DNA of 61,620 nucleotides from Chromera velia. Lineage: Eukaryota > Sar > Chromeraceae. Numbering within the stretch: the first letter of the stretch is position 1; the number at the start of each line of letters is the position of its first letter. Made by a program: the position numbers and the translations under genes. This document shows positions 34,701 to 45,561 of the stretch, in pieces. Where the stretch lies: NCBI GenBank assembly GCA_018398765.1, contig JAHBMJ010005619.1, forward strand, positions 7,501 through 69,120, in the 5' to 3' direction. Under the pieces are notes generated by a model. That model saw only the letters and a list, made by a program, of their open reading frames with translations. It did not search any database and was not told the DNA's origin.

Positions 34701-36250
34701 GTTGAGGGGGAATGAAAGGGGCAGCAACAAGGGATAGAGAAAGTGACACAGCTGCGTGGTCGAGCCTAGACAGTTCTGCTGGCTGTTTCACATCGAGGTG
34801 AGTACAAGCACGGAGGAGGGGGGGATCAATGAGAAAAAAGTCAATCAGAGTGTGACCTCTACCTTTCCAGAGGAAGGTGCAGTCACGTGAGAAAGAGCGT
34901 GCTTCCCCACTCCAAGTGGGGGCAGAACCATCAATGCAGAGACCATTCAAAGGGAGAAGATTCGTTAGTTCACAGAGTTTTAAAAGAGAACGGCCCTGCT
35001 GATCAACTTTTTGGTTGCAAAACGAAGCACGGATTACTCCCAATACATTCTCTTCCTGAATGATTCCGTTCTCATCTTGTACCCCCCTATCCCAAGTGAT
35101 TCCTTTTAGCAGCTCATCGGAGATGTGAGCGTTGAAATCACCAGTCACAATTCTCCTTTCCCCTAGAAGAACTTCTGACAATGCATCTGTCAAGCGCTCC
35201 CAGTGGCTCGGATCCCCGCCTGCCTCCCCTCTCCCAGTAGACCGTCCGTGTAGCACATATACTCCAAACACATGCAGAATAGAGGACTTGCTGTGTGCAT
35301 CGAATCCATTAATACGCAATGACGCACGCAGCATGGATGGGCCGACCAGTTTGATCTCAGGCCTTAGTCGGCCTTTCAATGACTTCCGAATTAGGACAGC
35401 GACCCCCCCGGTATCCTTGTCCTGTTCTAACGCTTCTTTCCTGCCTCTACCACTTCCTCCTCCCCCAAGGTGCTGTCTAACCCATTCTTGATGGGAGAAA
35501 TTCTTGCCTGAGTGAAGAGGGTATTCAAGAGGGCGCATGGGGGACCGTGTTTCCGTCAAAATTACCACATCAAACTCCTTAAGCCAGGCAAACAGACTGC
35601 CATCACTCTCTATGCTGTCTAAGAGACCTTTCACGTTGAGCATGGCAATTCTGAGCCCCGCTATTGATCTTACAGAAATCAATTCTTTTAATGCAACACC
35701 CCCAGTGGCTAGGCAAGCTGAAGCAAAAGCAGAAGCAGATGCACGTGCCGATGAAGAAGAAGAAGAAGAAGAAGAAGACGAGGATGAAGAGAGAGCTTGT
35801 CCTTTTCCCTTCTTTCTCTGCCCTTTTTTCGTTACCTTCCCCCGTTTAGTCTTTCCATTGTTTCCCTCACGGCTCGTGCTCTTTATCGGGGACTCAAGGG
35901 GCCGCCAGCCATGTGGGTTTCAACATTTGTCTCCTTTCGGGCACCCCACACAGGGAGTACCATTCTTTGCACACTTGCAGCCAGCACAAGTATTGGAGCC
36001 ATGACACCAGCATGCACATCTGATACACGGTTGGACGGAAGAGATGGGGGACGCAGTCTGGGGGGACAGAGCCGAAGGGTCGTGGTTTTTACATCTGTTT
36101 TTGTCCACATAGCAGTTAGTACAGTGGGTCCCATTTAAGGTACACTTACAGTTTTTTCCACAAACCCCCCCCCCCGATAGTTTGCACTCACAACATCGTA
36201 CTTCCTTACAGTTCGGGCATAGGGCGCCCAGCGGGCAGTGGGTACAGCGT
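31783..36250 (-). pseudogene. LINE-2: Cys-rich clusters, poly-Ser, APE endonuclease, reverse transcriptase, zinc knuckle
   Basis: A second LINE related to LINE-1, read right to left. From 36246 to 35923 there are three Cys-rich modules (CTHCPLGALCPNCK; NCKCTLNGTHCTNCYVDKNR; CIRCACWCHGSNTCAGCKCA), then a basic region, a poly-Ser run and the endonuclease (AMLNVKGLLD, VVILTETRSP, VTGDFNAHIS, SRLDHAA). The reverse transcriptase follows (FVDFSKAFDSVPRD near 33340, GVKQGDPLSPLLFLIF, GYADDLVFVAE near 33045), and finally CPACRGKADNLLHRLTEC. From 36108 on there is no frameshift; stops are TGA at 35920, TAG at 32998 and TAA at 32161, fitting Arg or Gln codons. Above that, a G11 run (36165-36175) shifts the first Cys module by one base. 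The end is TGA at 31783. Confidence 0.88.
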
Positions 36251-36251
36251 T

Positions 36252-36333
36252 TATTATTATTATTATTATTAATCGGTCATTATTATTAATCGGTCTATAG
36301 GCCATCATGCAATACATGAGTCTAGGATAATGA
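36252..36333 (+). repeat. Repeat R2, copy c (tail only, abuts the LINE-2 5' end)
   Basis: An (ATT)n run is followed by aatcggtctataggccatca and gagtctagga, the same order as in R2b. It touches the first recognisable LINE-2 codons. Confidence 0.75.
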
Positions 36334-36659
36334 TTATATATATTAGATATACGTCAAACCAATCTAACAAAACCTACATCAAAACCAGGTCCTTCTAAAC
36401 CCTCGATCTCAACCACCAATGAGCTCTCCATATCTTCCCATGACCTTGCCTTTTCCGTTAGGAACGGCTAATTGTCACTCCTTCTAGTATCTGAGTGCTA
36501 CCGCTGCTGCTGCCCCTCCCTCAACGCTCACTCTTTGCACCCCTCCCCTGGTGCCTCGCAGGCATCCGCTGGCTGCTCTATGGTGCACTGCCTGCATGCT
36601 TGCTTTCATGTATGCGCACACCTATCCGTATGTCCTATCCCACTTCAAACTCACAAGAT
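36334..36659. other. Gene-free interval
   Basis: Mixed sequence with no feature I can support. Confidence 0.3.
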
Positions 36660-37327
36660 CTTCAAAAAAAAAAAATCTATCTAATTATTCTAACTAATCT
36701 AAACTAATTTATGAAAACCTTATCCCTAGACTTCTCCCAGAACTTTAGGAAACATTGAAGTCTTGGAATTTCTACCTTCAGGTATTAAACTCCTTCCCGT
36801 GGGCAGAGAGACGACTATAGGGTTCATATTGTAAAGCTTTAAACAATAAAAACCCAGGCCAACTTTCTTTCTTTATTTGTTTCTTCAAAGTTTAGAACTT
36901 TGTTAAATTTATAAGTGAAAATCGAATCTACATCAAAGGTCTGATCCAACTAGCGATCAAACTATTTGCTAAACCAGTTTTGTATGAATTGTCCAGTGCA
37001 AATACATAGTTAAAACATCAAAAGACACCTATAACAATCGATAAAAAACATATAATACCACCTATCAACTGCGTTGATCATCCCAATAAAGCTTGAAATA
37101 TATACAACTCAGACAAACTTTCTTTCTTTTTTTAGAACTTTACAAACTTACATTGTGAACCCTAGAGAGACCTAGAGAGAGACGATCTCCAAAGAGACTC
37201 TGAGATTGCAAATCTTTAAGAAAACTTAAAAGTTAATGATAAATCATTGATGATTGATCGGCCGGCACACATAAGAAAGCGTGGAAGACTAGGTGGAAAA
37301 GCAGCCTGAGCGCCAAGCCCAGCTGCT
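36660..37327 (+). repeat. Interspersed repeat R4, copy 2 (target of the LTR element)
   Basis: Shares atctatctaa...actaatct stretches, a gacgatctcc-aaagaga segment and agcgccaagccc with R4 copy 1 (4881-5110). It breaks off at CTGCT (37323-37327) and continues after the LTR element as ctgctcagcaggcagcccc (44862-44880). Confidence 0.6.
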
Positions 37328-37809
37328 TGATGAAAAACACCGATCTCTATATAGGGCTATACAGAGATAGATAGACGGTCAGACAGATATGACTCGGTAT
37401 ATCATGATGCAAATCACTGGCATGCACATTTACTGCAATGTCGAGCTACGACATGCACAACTGCTACCTACCAGTCAGGTTGTTTCCTACATATGAAGAA
37501 GACTGTCACTTCTACTCACTTCATATGTATCTTCTTCCTCCTTCCTTTCACAACGTTGTTTATATTCAGACATACGTATTTCAGGCGTGCATGCACGTCG
37601 AATTAATTCATGTAAATTCCAGTACAGAGCTTGACGTGGCCCCCGCTGACTCTATACACGCACGCGTACACCTTGATGCACTCGGGCAGCGTATATTCAT
37701 GTAGGGCATGCCTTGGCCCCCGTGCATTCATTCATTCTCTGCGCCTTGCTATTGTTCGATTGTTTTTGCCCCGCCGACTGCTCGCTTGGCGTCGGTCGGT
37801 ACATCATTA
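37328..37809 (-). repeat. 3' LTR (left copy) of the gag-only element
   Basis: Intact 482-bp LTR. Against the split copy I count about 17 transitions, 3 transversions and one 2-bp indel. It serves as the empty-site reference for the nested element in the other LTR (gcgcgtacacc with no insertion). Confidence 0.85.
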
Positions 37810-38399
37810 AATGCATTCCTTTCTTTTTTCATGGAACGAATAGAATTATGACTTTGCATTCCTTTCTGTTTTTTTCTTTTATGCAGATTACACAGGGTAA
37901 AACAGACCTTGAACCAATTTGAACAACCTTGTGAGTTTGTTGAATCAAGACATGTAGAGTGCTTGGGCTGTTGTTTTGACACACTCTTTTTTTCTCAGGT
38001 CGGACACTCATTCTGACATCGAGATTGCTTGCAAATAGGTCCCAAACTCAGATTTTTGCTCAACCTGTGCGGTCATCATGCATGAAATTTTGAATCCTGC
38101 TTGACTGTCTGATGACTGCATGATACTGCATGCGAGTATAAGGTCCACAATTTTTTTCGGACGGACCTGCATGCTCCTGACTCGCGGTCGATACAAAGAG
38201 AAAAAAGATGAAGAAAGATCAGAAAGAAACTAAAAGGACATGGCTCGACTGAAAGGTGCGACTCTCTCAATCTATAGCAGAGATACAGCTCACTCTCGTC
38301 AGTCTCTCAAACCAATTGAGAGGATAGTCCCTGAACTCTCACCCTATTAGTTTTTTCTGCCCTCTTCTCTGTTGGTCAGCTTGCTTAACACCCTCTGGA

Positions 38400-39845
38400 T
38401 TAGTCTCTTCTTTCAAACCCTCCGTCATTCCTGCTCCAATGTCCGCCATCTCTCTCCTCTCTGTCTCTCTCCCTTCTCTTCCTTTCTTTCTTGTCCTGTC
38501 TGCATTGCGGGTTATATCGATTTCGTCCCTCCCCCTGTTGCTGCTGCTTTTGAGGCCCTCCTTCCCAGAGTCCCCATCCGTGTTGCTTCATTTGCATAAG
38601 GGTCGGGTACTAGCCAAAATGACCACCAAAGGGCGGTCCTGGCATCTGCATGAGGTACGAATTGGGTCCTTGTGCATGTTGCCAGGGAGATATTCGGTTG
38701 TACATTTATTGGGGGGGAGGAGGACTTCCGTAGTACTGCTGTGGCTGTTGTATCTGATTTTTATGCATAGGGAGTGGGCCTGTGTAATGCTCATCACTGA
38801 GCATCATATACGATTTGCAATCATGTGGATGCGGACGTCTCTCCTGCATGATCTGCTGTTCTCCCTCAGCATTCACAGAGACCACAGGCTCGTCTGCAAA
38901 TGACAACTGTTCAATCACTGCAAATATTGCGTACCACGTTTTCCATAGAATCGACCTCTCGCATGGGGTGTTTGCTACCTCCATTGCTCTATTTCTGCAT
39001 GCTTGAGAGATCGATCCTTCGATGAATGCATGACTGAGATCTGAGATGAGGTCCATGTTCTATCTGTAGTCAAGGAACCTCGTTTTTCCCTTCTCACCTC
39101 CTTGGATGTCTGCTTCTCTTAGGTGAACACCGTTGGGGTAAATGGGGGGTCGGGGGCACTGTGCTAGTTCATCCAGATGGGTTTTGAAATCTGACAGATA
39201 CTTCGACCATGTCGCATCTCTTAACTGACCTACAGCTAAAAACTGTCGAAATCTTCTCTCCTTCACCTTAAACAAAGCAAACTGGAAGATCTTGTTCTTT
39301 GCAAAGAGCCAGTGAACAAGGTGGAACAGATCGGAATGAAGTGGTGTCTCTCCAGCGTTAGTCACCTGGGCCCAGTCATCAAGTGCTTGGCAATGCTTGT
39401 ATGTGGCGTTGTCGATACACTTTACCACTGCGTTTACGATCATTTGTCTGACTTCTTGGTTTTCCGGTTCGGTTTTGTTCAATCTATCACCTGTAAGCCC
39501 TGTATCAATGCATGAGAGTCTCATCGCCTCGAGCATAAGAACGCAGACTTCAGGGTTCTTGCTATTGTACTTCCGCCCCTTGACCTCCTCCTCAAACCTT
39601 CGGGTGATCTTTGTTTAAAACTCCTCCCTCACTTTCTTTCTATTGTCGCCCTTCAACTGTTAGTATAGGTGAGTCACCAGCAGCTGCTTCAATTCATCTC
39701 CATTTATTTCCTTTGGAGGCAGAGCAGGGTCCATAGGCTCCAGCTTGGTCTTCCCAATGTAGATGACGGACTTGTCGTAGATGTTCTTAGATCCTGTGAT
39801 GTAGGTATTTGTACCGGTCCACTTCGTGGGCAAAAAGCGACCCAT
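38400..39845 (-). pseudogene. Gag-like protein of the LTR element
   Basis: One frame from MGRFLPTKWTGTNTYI at 39845 to TAA at 38400, with five internal stops (TAA at 39660, 39615 and 38706; TAG at 39060 and 38610) and no frameshift. All five fit Gln codons after C-to-T change. The body is helical and mixed (KCIDNATYKHCQALDDWAQV, LFHLVHWLFAKNKIFQFALF). The C-terminal part turns Gln/Gly/Tyr-rich and then strongly basic (KKERKRRERDREERDGG), as in a nucleocapsid-like RNA-binding tail. There is no CCHC zinc knuckle. Calling it Gag rests on its place between LTRs and the basic tail; no sequence family was recognised. Confidence 0.6.
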
Positions 39846-39939
39846 TGTCTATCAAGGACCTTGAAAGCACTCGAGCGAGAATAGAAAGAGAAAAAAGGAA
39901 CTGGAGGTCAAGGCTATCGCCCTACTTCCTATCACTAAT

Positions 39940-40282
39940 TGATGAAAAACACCGATCTCTATATAGGGCTATACAGAGATAGATAGACGCGGTCAGATAG
40001 ATATGACTCGGTCTATCATGATGCAAATCACTGGCATACACATTTACTGCGATGTCGAGCTACGACATGCATAACTGCTACCTACCAGTCAGGTTGTTTC
40101 CTATATATGAAGAAGACTGTCACTTCTACTCACTTCATATGTATCTTCTTCCTCCTTCCTTTCACAAGGTTGTTCATATTCAGACATACGCATTTCAGGC
40201 GTGCATGCACGTCGAATTAATTCATGTAAATTCCAGTACAGAGCTTGACGTGGCCCCCGCTGACTCTATACACACGCGCGTA
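39940..40282 (-). repeat. 5' LTR of the gag-only element, left segment
   Basis: Begins TGATGAAAAACACC and is interrupted after a TA dinucleotide (40281-40282). It resumes at 44721. Confidence 0.85.
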
Positions 40283-41043
40283 CATCTGTGGGTTAACTCA
40301 ATAATCATTATGGCTCCATTATGATAATGACGTAATGATTATAGACATAATCGCAATGTTTTATAATCATTATGACTGATTATCATAATGATAATAATAA
40401 TTATGATTGATTATCATAATAACCATAATGATTATACAAAAACACCCATGGAAAACTTTTATGACAATGCATATCAATGCACGCTGGTGCTATAAAGAGC
40501 ATTACCAAACCTCCCCAAAGAACAGTCAACTTAGGATATATACCAATCGATCCAACATCAACAGTCAAGTGCATCTCACAGCGACTGTCACTGCATATTA
40601 AGGGCGTCTCTCCTTGCGTCCTGGTTGCAGAGAACGTTTGGCATCAAAAGCACACGATTAACAGTTTTTTTTGCAAAAAAAACGTCAACTTTCTTTTCAA
40701 ATGAAACATACTTTGCAATTAGAGGTGCACCATATGCCGGGTATTCATTGTCTCCGAGTTCCTTCATTATTCAAACAAAGCAAAGAGGCTCTTCAACAAA
40801 AGAGGCAAAAGATTCAGAGACACTCTCAGACGCCTCAGCTTTCAAATGAAGAGTACAAAGCAACCAAAATGTTAGCAAAACAAATTTAGGAGTCAAAGCC
40901 TAAGTTCAAATCAACATTGATCAAAGAAGAGCAACTCTCTTGCAAACATTTGCAAACCCTAGGTCAAACAGGTTCCTGGACGGGATGCAGTGACCCAATT
41001 AATTGGAAGTGACGATGAAGTGACGCGAAGTGAGGAAGACACC

Positions 41044-41098
41044 CACTTGCACACACACATATACACACACATACATACACACACACACACACACATAC

Positions 41099-41131
<33 letters not shown>
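41044..41131 (+). repeat. (CA)n(GA)n compound microsatellite
   Basis: Interrupted CA run followed by a clean GA run, inside the TA-flanked element. Non-coding. Confidence 0.85.
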
Positions 41132-41135
<4 letters not shown>

Positions 41136-42439
41136 TGCACGTGGCACTGCCCTGAACAACACTGAGACTGTAGGTCTAATCATTAGAAGTCGCCGAGTAG
41201 GATGTCATATGCTTTGGTGGACAAAGAACCTATCTGAATACATATTATTTTCGTGAATCGATATTCGTGCATTCACCTATCAAAACCTTAATACATACAA
41301 GATAAAGCTTCCATGCAGAACGAAGCAACCAACCAACCAGCCAAAGAGGAAGTATACTTGGGGGAAAGGCCACGGAGAGCAAAAATGAGTCAAGAGCTTA
41401 CTAAAACCAATGTCAAGAACACCACTTTATTTTTGTTCGCTTTCCATAGCGGATGGGAGCGGATGGAACGTGGCAAGGTCGCCTTACGTTGCACAGCACG
41501 TTGCATACACGAATGCCGTTTCTGATTTTCCTAACAGAAGAATCTGACTCTACAGACAGAAAGAGAAGCGAAAAAAAGCTTCCAAAAGCAGATAGAAGCG
41601 ATATGGAACACGAAACCACTCGCGTAGATGGCCTTTCCGACTGGTCATCGATCTGAAATCTCAAGGTAGCCGAAGGACAATTCAATTTTGATCTGGCTTG
41701 CGGCATTACGAAGCTTAAAGCCAGCGAGAGCCATTTGCACCCTTTGCAACAAGTAGATGGGCTTCTGGAGAGGTCTTTACTAAGCCACTTTGCTTCAACC
41801 TATTTCGACCCAGCGGTCTGTTTTCATAGCGAAGCTGACGTTTGAGCCAAACAGACCACATGCAAGCTGCATGAAGGTCAAGCAATCTGCGCCATGCATG
41901 CAGTTCAGGGGCCACGCAATCCCGGCTATGCAGTCGGCCCGCGCACGTACGCCCGACCGGCGCCACGCGGCTAAATTTCCCGAAATTCGCTTACAACTGC
42001 ATGCATGCATGCTTTACGGGTCTTTTTTCCTGAAATTGGCATGCGCTATGCTTTTTAGGACCCGACGTCGCATCGACGTCGCCGACTGCCTCAGTAACTC
42101 TGCAGTCTTTGAGTTGGCTCTGAACTGCTTGGAGATTCAAGTGTTTCCGTTGCACATTGTAGAGCTTCATAGAGCTCCACCTCTTTCCCATGCGGTACGC
42201 TGGCCTCAGTGCAGCCGTGATTTTTCCCTCCGTCGTCTCCACGGATTTTTGAGAGTGTATTCTTCTTATTACTTTTCCCAGAGTAAAACAAGCTTCTCCT
42301 GTCAGGTTGTCAACCTGACTTTGACATAGAAATGAAGCTCGCTCGAAGCATTGACACTGCACATGATGTTTGCATAGTGTGTCATGTTTGTGGAGTGCCC
42401 ATCTCTCTCGTTTTTTCTCTCCGGAGCCTTCACCCACAC

Positions 42440-43380
42440 AACAGCGATCGAGGTAAACATTTTTCCTTGGCGAGACAAACCTTTGTGCTAACAGAAAGGA
42501 CTCTCCTCAGCAGTTCCATAGCACGAGCAGTGAGTGTATCCTCCCGCAGCTTGATATCTCTCTTTCTTTTCCTCTCTTCCCACCCATATAACAGCGAGGC
42601 AAACATTTTTCCTTGGCGAGACAGACCCTTGTGCTAACAGAAAGGACTCTCCTCAGCAGTTCCACAGCACGAGCAGTGAGTGTATCCTCCCCCAACTTGC
42701 CGTCTCTCTTTCTTTTCCTCTCTCTCCACCCACACAACAGCGAGGCAAACATTTTTCCTTGGTGAGACAGACCCTTGTGCTAACAGAAAGGACTCTCCTC
42801 AGCAGTTCCATAGCACGAGCAGTGAGTGTATCCTCCCGCAGCTTGACTAGCAGCTTGACGTCTCTCTTTCTTTTCCTCTCTCCCCACCCACACAACAGCG
42901 AGGCAAACATTTTTCCTTGGTGAGACAGACCCTTGTGCTGACAGAAAGGACTCTCCTCAGCAGTTCCACAGCACGACCAGTGAGTGTATCCTCCCGCAAC
43001 TTGCCGTCTCTCTTTCTTTTCCTCTTTCCCCACCTACACAACAGTGAGGTAAACATTTTTCCTTGGTGAGACAGACCTTTGTGCTGACAGAAAGGACTCT
43101 CCTCAGCAGTTCCACAGTACGAGCAGTGAGTGTATCCTCCCCCAACTTGCCGACTCTCTTTCTTTTCCTCTCTCCCTACCCACACAACAGCGAGGCAAAC
43201 ATTAAAATTTTTTTCTTGGTGAGACAGACCCTTATGCTGATAGAAAGGACTCTCCTCAGCAGTTCCACACCACGAGCAGTGAGTGTATCCTCCCGCAACT
43301 TGCCGTCTCTCTTTCTTTTCTTCTCTTCCCACCCACACAACAGCAGGGCAAACATTTTTCCTTGGCGAGACAGACTTTGC
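42440..43380 (+). repeat. Minisatellite, about 148-bp unit, about seven copies
   Basis: The marker aaacatttttccttgg recurs near 42453, 42601, 42747, 42904 and 43051, with a variant near 43197 and again near 43351. Units carry ggactctcctcagcagttcc and gagcagtgagtgtatcctcc and end in a pyrimidine run plus cacacaacag. Overlapping minus-strand frames repeat the same peptide and are not genes. Confidence 0.9.
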
Positions 43381-43381
43381 T

Positions 43382-43723
43382 GCCTTCCCTTCCTTTTTTC
43401 CTTCCTTCTTCCCCTCATTCATTCATTCGTTCTCTTCCTCCCTTCCTTTTTTCCTTCCTTCCTTCCCTCATTCATTCATTTGTTCCTTTCCTCCCTTCCT
43501 CCCTTCCTTCTTTCCTTCCTTGTTTCCTTCCTTCCTTGTTTCCTTCCTTCCTTTCCTTCCTTCCTTCCTTCCTTCCTTCCTTCCTTGTTTTTTTGTTTCC
43601 TTCCTTCCTTCCCTCCCCTTCTTTCCTTCTTTCCTTCTTTCCTTCTTTTTTTCTTTTTTTATTTTTTTCTTTTTTTCTTTCTTTCTTTCTTTCTTTGTTT
43701 TTTTCTTTCTTTCTTTCTTATTT

Positions 43724-43767
<44 letters not shown>

Positions 43768-44185
43768 TTTTTTTTTACTTCATTCCTTCCTTCGTTCCTT
43801 CCTTTCTTCCTTCTTTCTTTCCTTCCTTCCTTCCTTCCTTCCCTTCCCTCCCTCCCTGTTTTCCTCCCTTCCTTTTCCTTCCCTCCCTCCCTCTTTTCCT
43901 CCCTTTCTTCCTTCCTTCTTTGCTTCCTTCCTTCCTTCTTTCCTTTCTTTTTCCCTTTTTTGTTTCCTTCCTTCTTTCCTTCCTTCCTTTCTTCCCTTTG
44001 AATTTAAATTCCTTCTTTCCTTCCTTCCTTCGTTCCTCCCTCCCTCCCTCCCTCCCTCCTTCCCTCCTTCCTTCCTTCCTTCCCTCCCTCCCTTCCTTCC
44101 TTCCTTCCTTCCTTCCTTCTTTCCTTCCTTCCTTCTTTCCTTCCTTCCTTCCTTTCCTTCCTCCCTTCCTTCCTTTCATCTTCTC
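43382..44185 (+). repeat. 800-bp (CCTT)n/(CTTT)n pyrimidine tract
   Basis: Almost pure pyrimidine on the plus strand. It gives Phe/Leu/Pro/Ser strings on one strand and Lys/Glu/Gly/Arg strings on the other; none is a gene. It directly follows the minisatellite. Confidence 0.95.
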
Positions 44186-44720
44186 TGGCCGCTGTCGGTC
44201 CTTTGCGTTCGGGAGATGCTTCTCTCTCCCCCCACCTAACACCCAACCCCCCTGCCTGCAGCGAGTTTTCTCTGGCGGCTGTCGGATGGCTGTCGGTCCT
44301 TTATGTCGGGGAGACGCTTCAAACCCTTTCATAAATTATGATATCGCACAATAAGTGATACAGTGGTCTCCATTAAGTCCCGCACAGCCTATAAACCTTC
44401 GCACAAGTTCGCAGCTTCCAAAAAAAATAAACACAACAAAACCAAACATAATCATTATCTGAATTATCATATAATGATTATCTGAGTACGTGTTGATATG
44501 CTAATCATTATGAAATTATAATCAAAATAATGGTTTTAAACATATTTAAAATTGTTAATGATACTTCTGTTTATAATGATTATGTCTATTATAAATGATA
44601 TAATGACATAATGATTAGAGGATACTGACGGTTACACCCATAATGATTATGACGTTCAAAATCACTATAAGATTTCATAATTATTATGAAAGTACCCCTT
44701 CAAGTTAACCCAATGATGTA

Positions 44721-44861
44721 CACCTTGATACACTCGGGCGGCGTATATTCATGCAGGGCATGCCTTGGCCCCCGTGCATTCATTCATTCTCTGCGCCTTG
44801 CTATTGTTCGATTCTTTCTGCCCTGCCGACTGCTCGCTTAGCGTCGGTCGGTGCATCATCA
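44721..44861 (-). repeat. 5' LTR of the gag-only element, right segment
   Basis: Continues the LTR from the TA at 44719 to TCATCA at 44856-44861, then the CTGCT target duplication. Confidence 0.85.
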
Positions 44862-44935
44862 CTGCTCAGCAGGCAGCCCCAAAGCTAGCCCCATGCAAAG
44901 AGTATAATCTAATCTAAATTCAAGTTAATTTTGCG

Positions 44936-45011
44936 TTTTAAATTTTTTATATAGATCATTATATTAGATTTAGGGGGGTAAAAAAATTAATTTAATACAA
45001 AATCTATCTAA
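44936..45011 (+). repeat. AT-rich interspersed repeat R5, copy 2
   Basis: Shares gatcattatattagattta and the following purine and AAATCTA parts with 6040-6122. Confidence 0.6.
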
Positions 45012-45086
45012 AGACTACCCCTAGCCTTAGTAGCAGTCAGTATATATAGGCGGATTTCGAATTTTTACATAACATTATTATGTATA

Positions 45087-45559
45087 CCCTGCAGGTAGCC
45101 AGGATTTTGCGGGATTTTAGCCCAGGATTTTAGCGGATTTTACGGGATTTTGGCCAGGATTTTAGCGGATTTTAGTGGATTTTGCCCAGGATTCTGCCAG
45201 ACTCTTAACGTTAAAAATATAATCCCTACACCTAGGATTTTAGAATCTAAAATCCTGGAAGAAAACTAAAATTGTAGCCTCTTCCTAGGATTGTACGGGA
45301 TTTTAGAGGATTTTACGAGAAAGATATAATTCCAAAAAATATCGTAAAATTCTGTAAAATCCTGGCATTCATTTTTAAAATCCTAGGATCCAGGATTTTA
45401 GTCTTTATAATCCCTAGAGCCAGGATTTTAGATTCTAAAATCCTGGAGAAATAGTCCGGCAGAATCTCGGGCAAAATCCGCTAAAATCTTGGCCAAAATC
45501 CCGTAAAATCCGCTAAAATCCTGGGCTAAAATCCCACAAAATCCTAGCTACCTGCAGGG
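45087..45559. mobile_element. 473-bp fold-back MITE with about 110-bp inverted arms, TA target
   Basis: Left arm starts ccctgcaggtagccaggat; the right arm inverted starts ccctgcaggtagctaggat, and they pair over roughly 110 bp. TA flanks both ends (45085-45086, 45560-45561), as for Stowaway or Tc1/mariner-derived MITEs. The arms are built from repeated GGATTTTAGC-like units, so the whole element can form a long hairpin. No coding capacity. Confidence 0.85.
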
Positions 45560-45561
45560 TA

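Larger units (their letters stand above)
40283..44718. mobile_element. 4.4-kb TA-flanked inverted-repeat element without a visible transposase
   Basis: The left end is catctgtgggttaact and the right end, inverted, is catcattgggttaact (14 of 16 match). TA flanks both sides (40281-40282, 44719-44720), as for Tc1/mariner elements. Subterminal zones (about 40305-40440 and 44440-44700) are rich in the palindrome-like ataatgattat. The interior holds microsatellites, a minisatellite and a long CCTT tract but no frame resembling a DDE transposase. The boundary is supported by the uninterrupted LTR at 37328-37809. It could be a small MITE that has itself taken up a large insertion. Confidence 0.72.
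37328..44861 (-). mobile_element. Gag-only LTR retrotransposon with a nested insertion
   Basis: Two direct LTRs of 482 and 484 bp begin TGATGA and end TCATCA (TCATTA in the left copy), so the ends are short inverted repeats. CTGCT flanks both sides (37323-37327, 44862-44866), a 5-bp target duplication. The internal part is only 2.1 kb and holds one gag-like frame on the minus strand. A purine tract (gaaaaaagaaaggaa on the minus strand) sits just before the left LTR, as expected for a minus-strand element. No polymerase genes are present, so it is non-autonomous. The right LTR is split by the element at 40283-44718. The empty target is seen in R4 copy 1 near 5067-5090. Confidence 0.82.

Noticed and set aside
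42332-43422. Minus-strand frames with repeated GKEREI-like peptides
   Set aside because: They follow the 148-bp minisatellite in several frames with no start, domain or consistent frame.
43063-44354. Long Phe/Leu/Pro frames and opposite Lys/Glu/Gly frames
   Set aside because: They are readings of a CCTT microsatellite.
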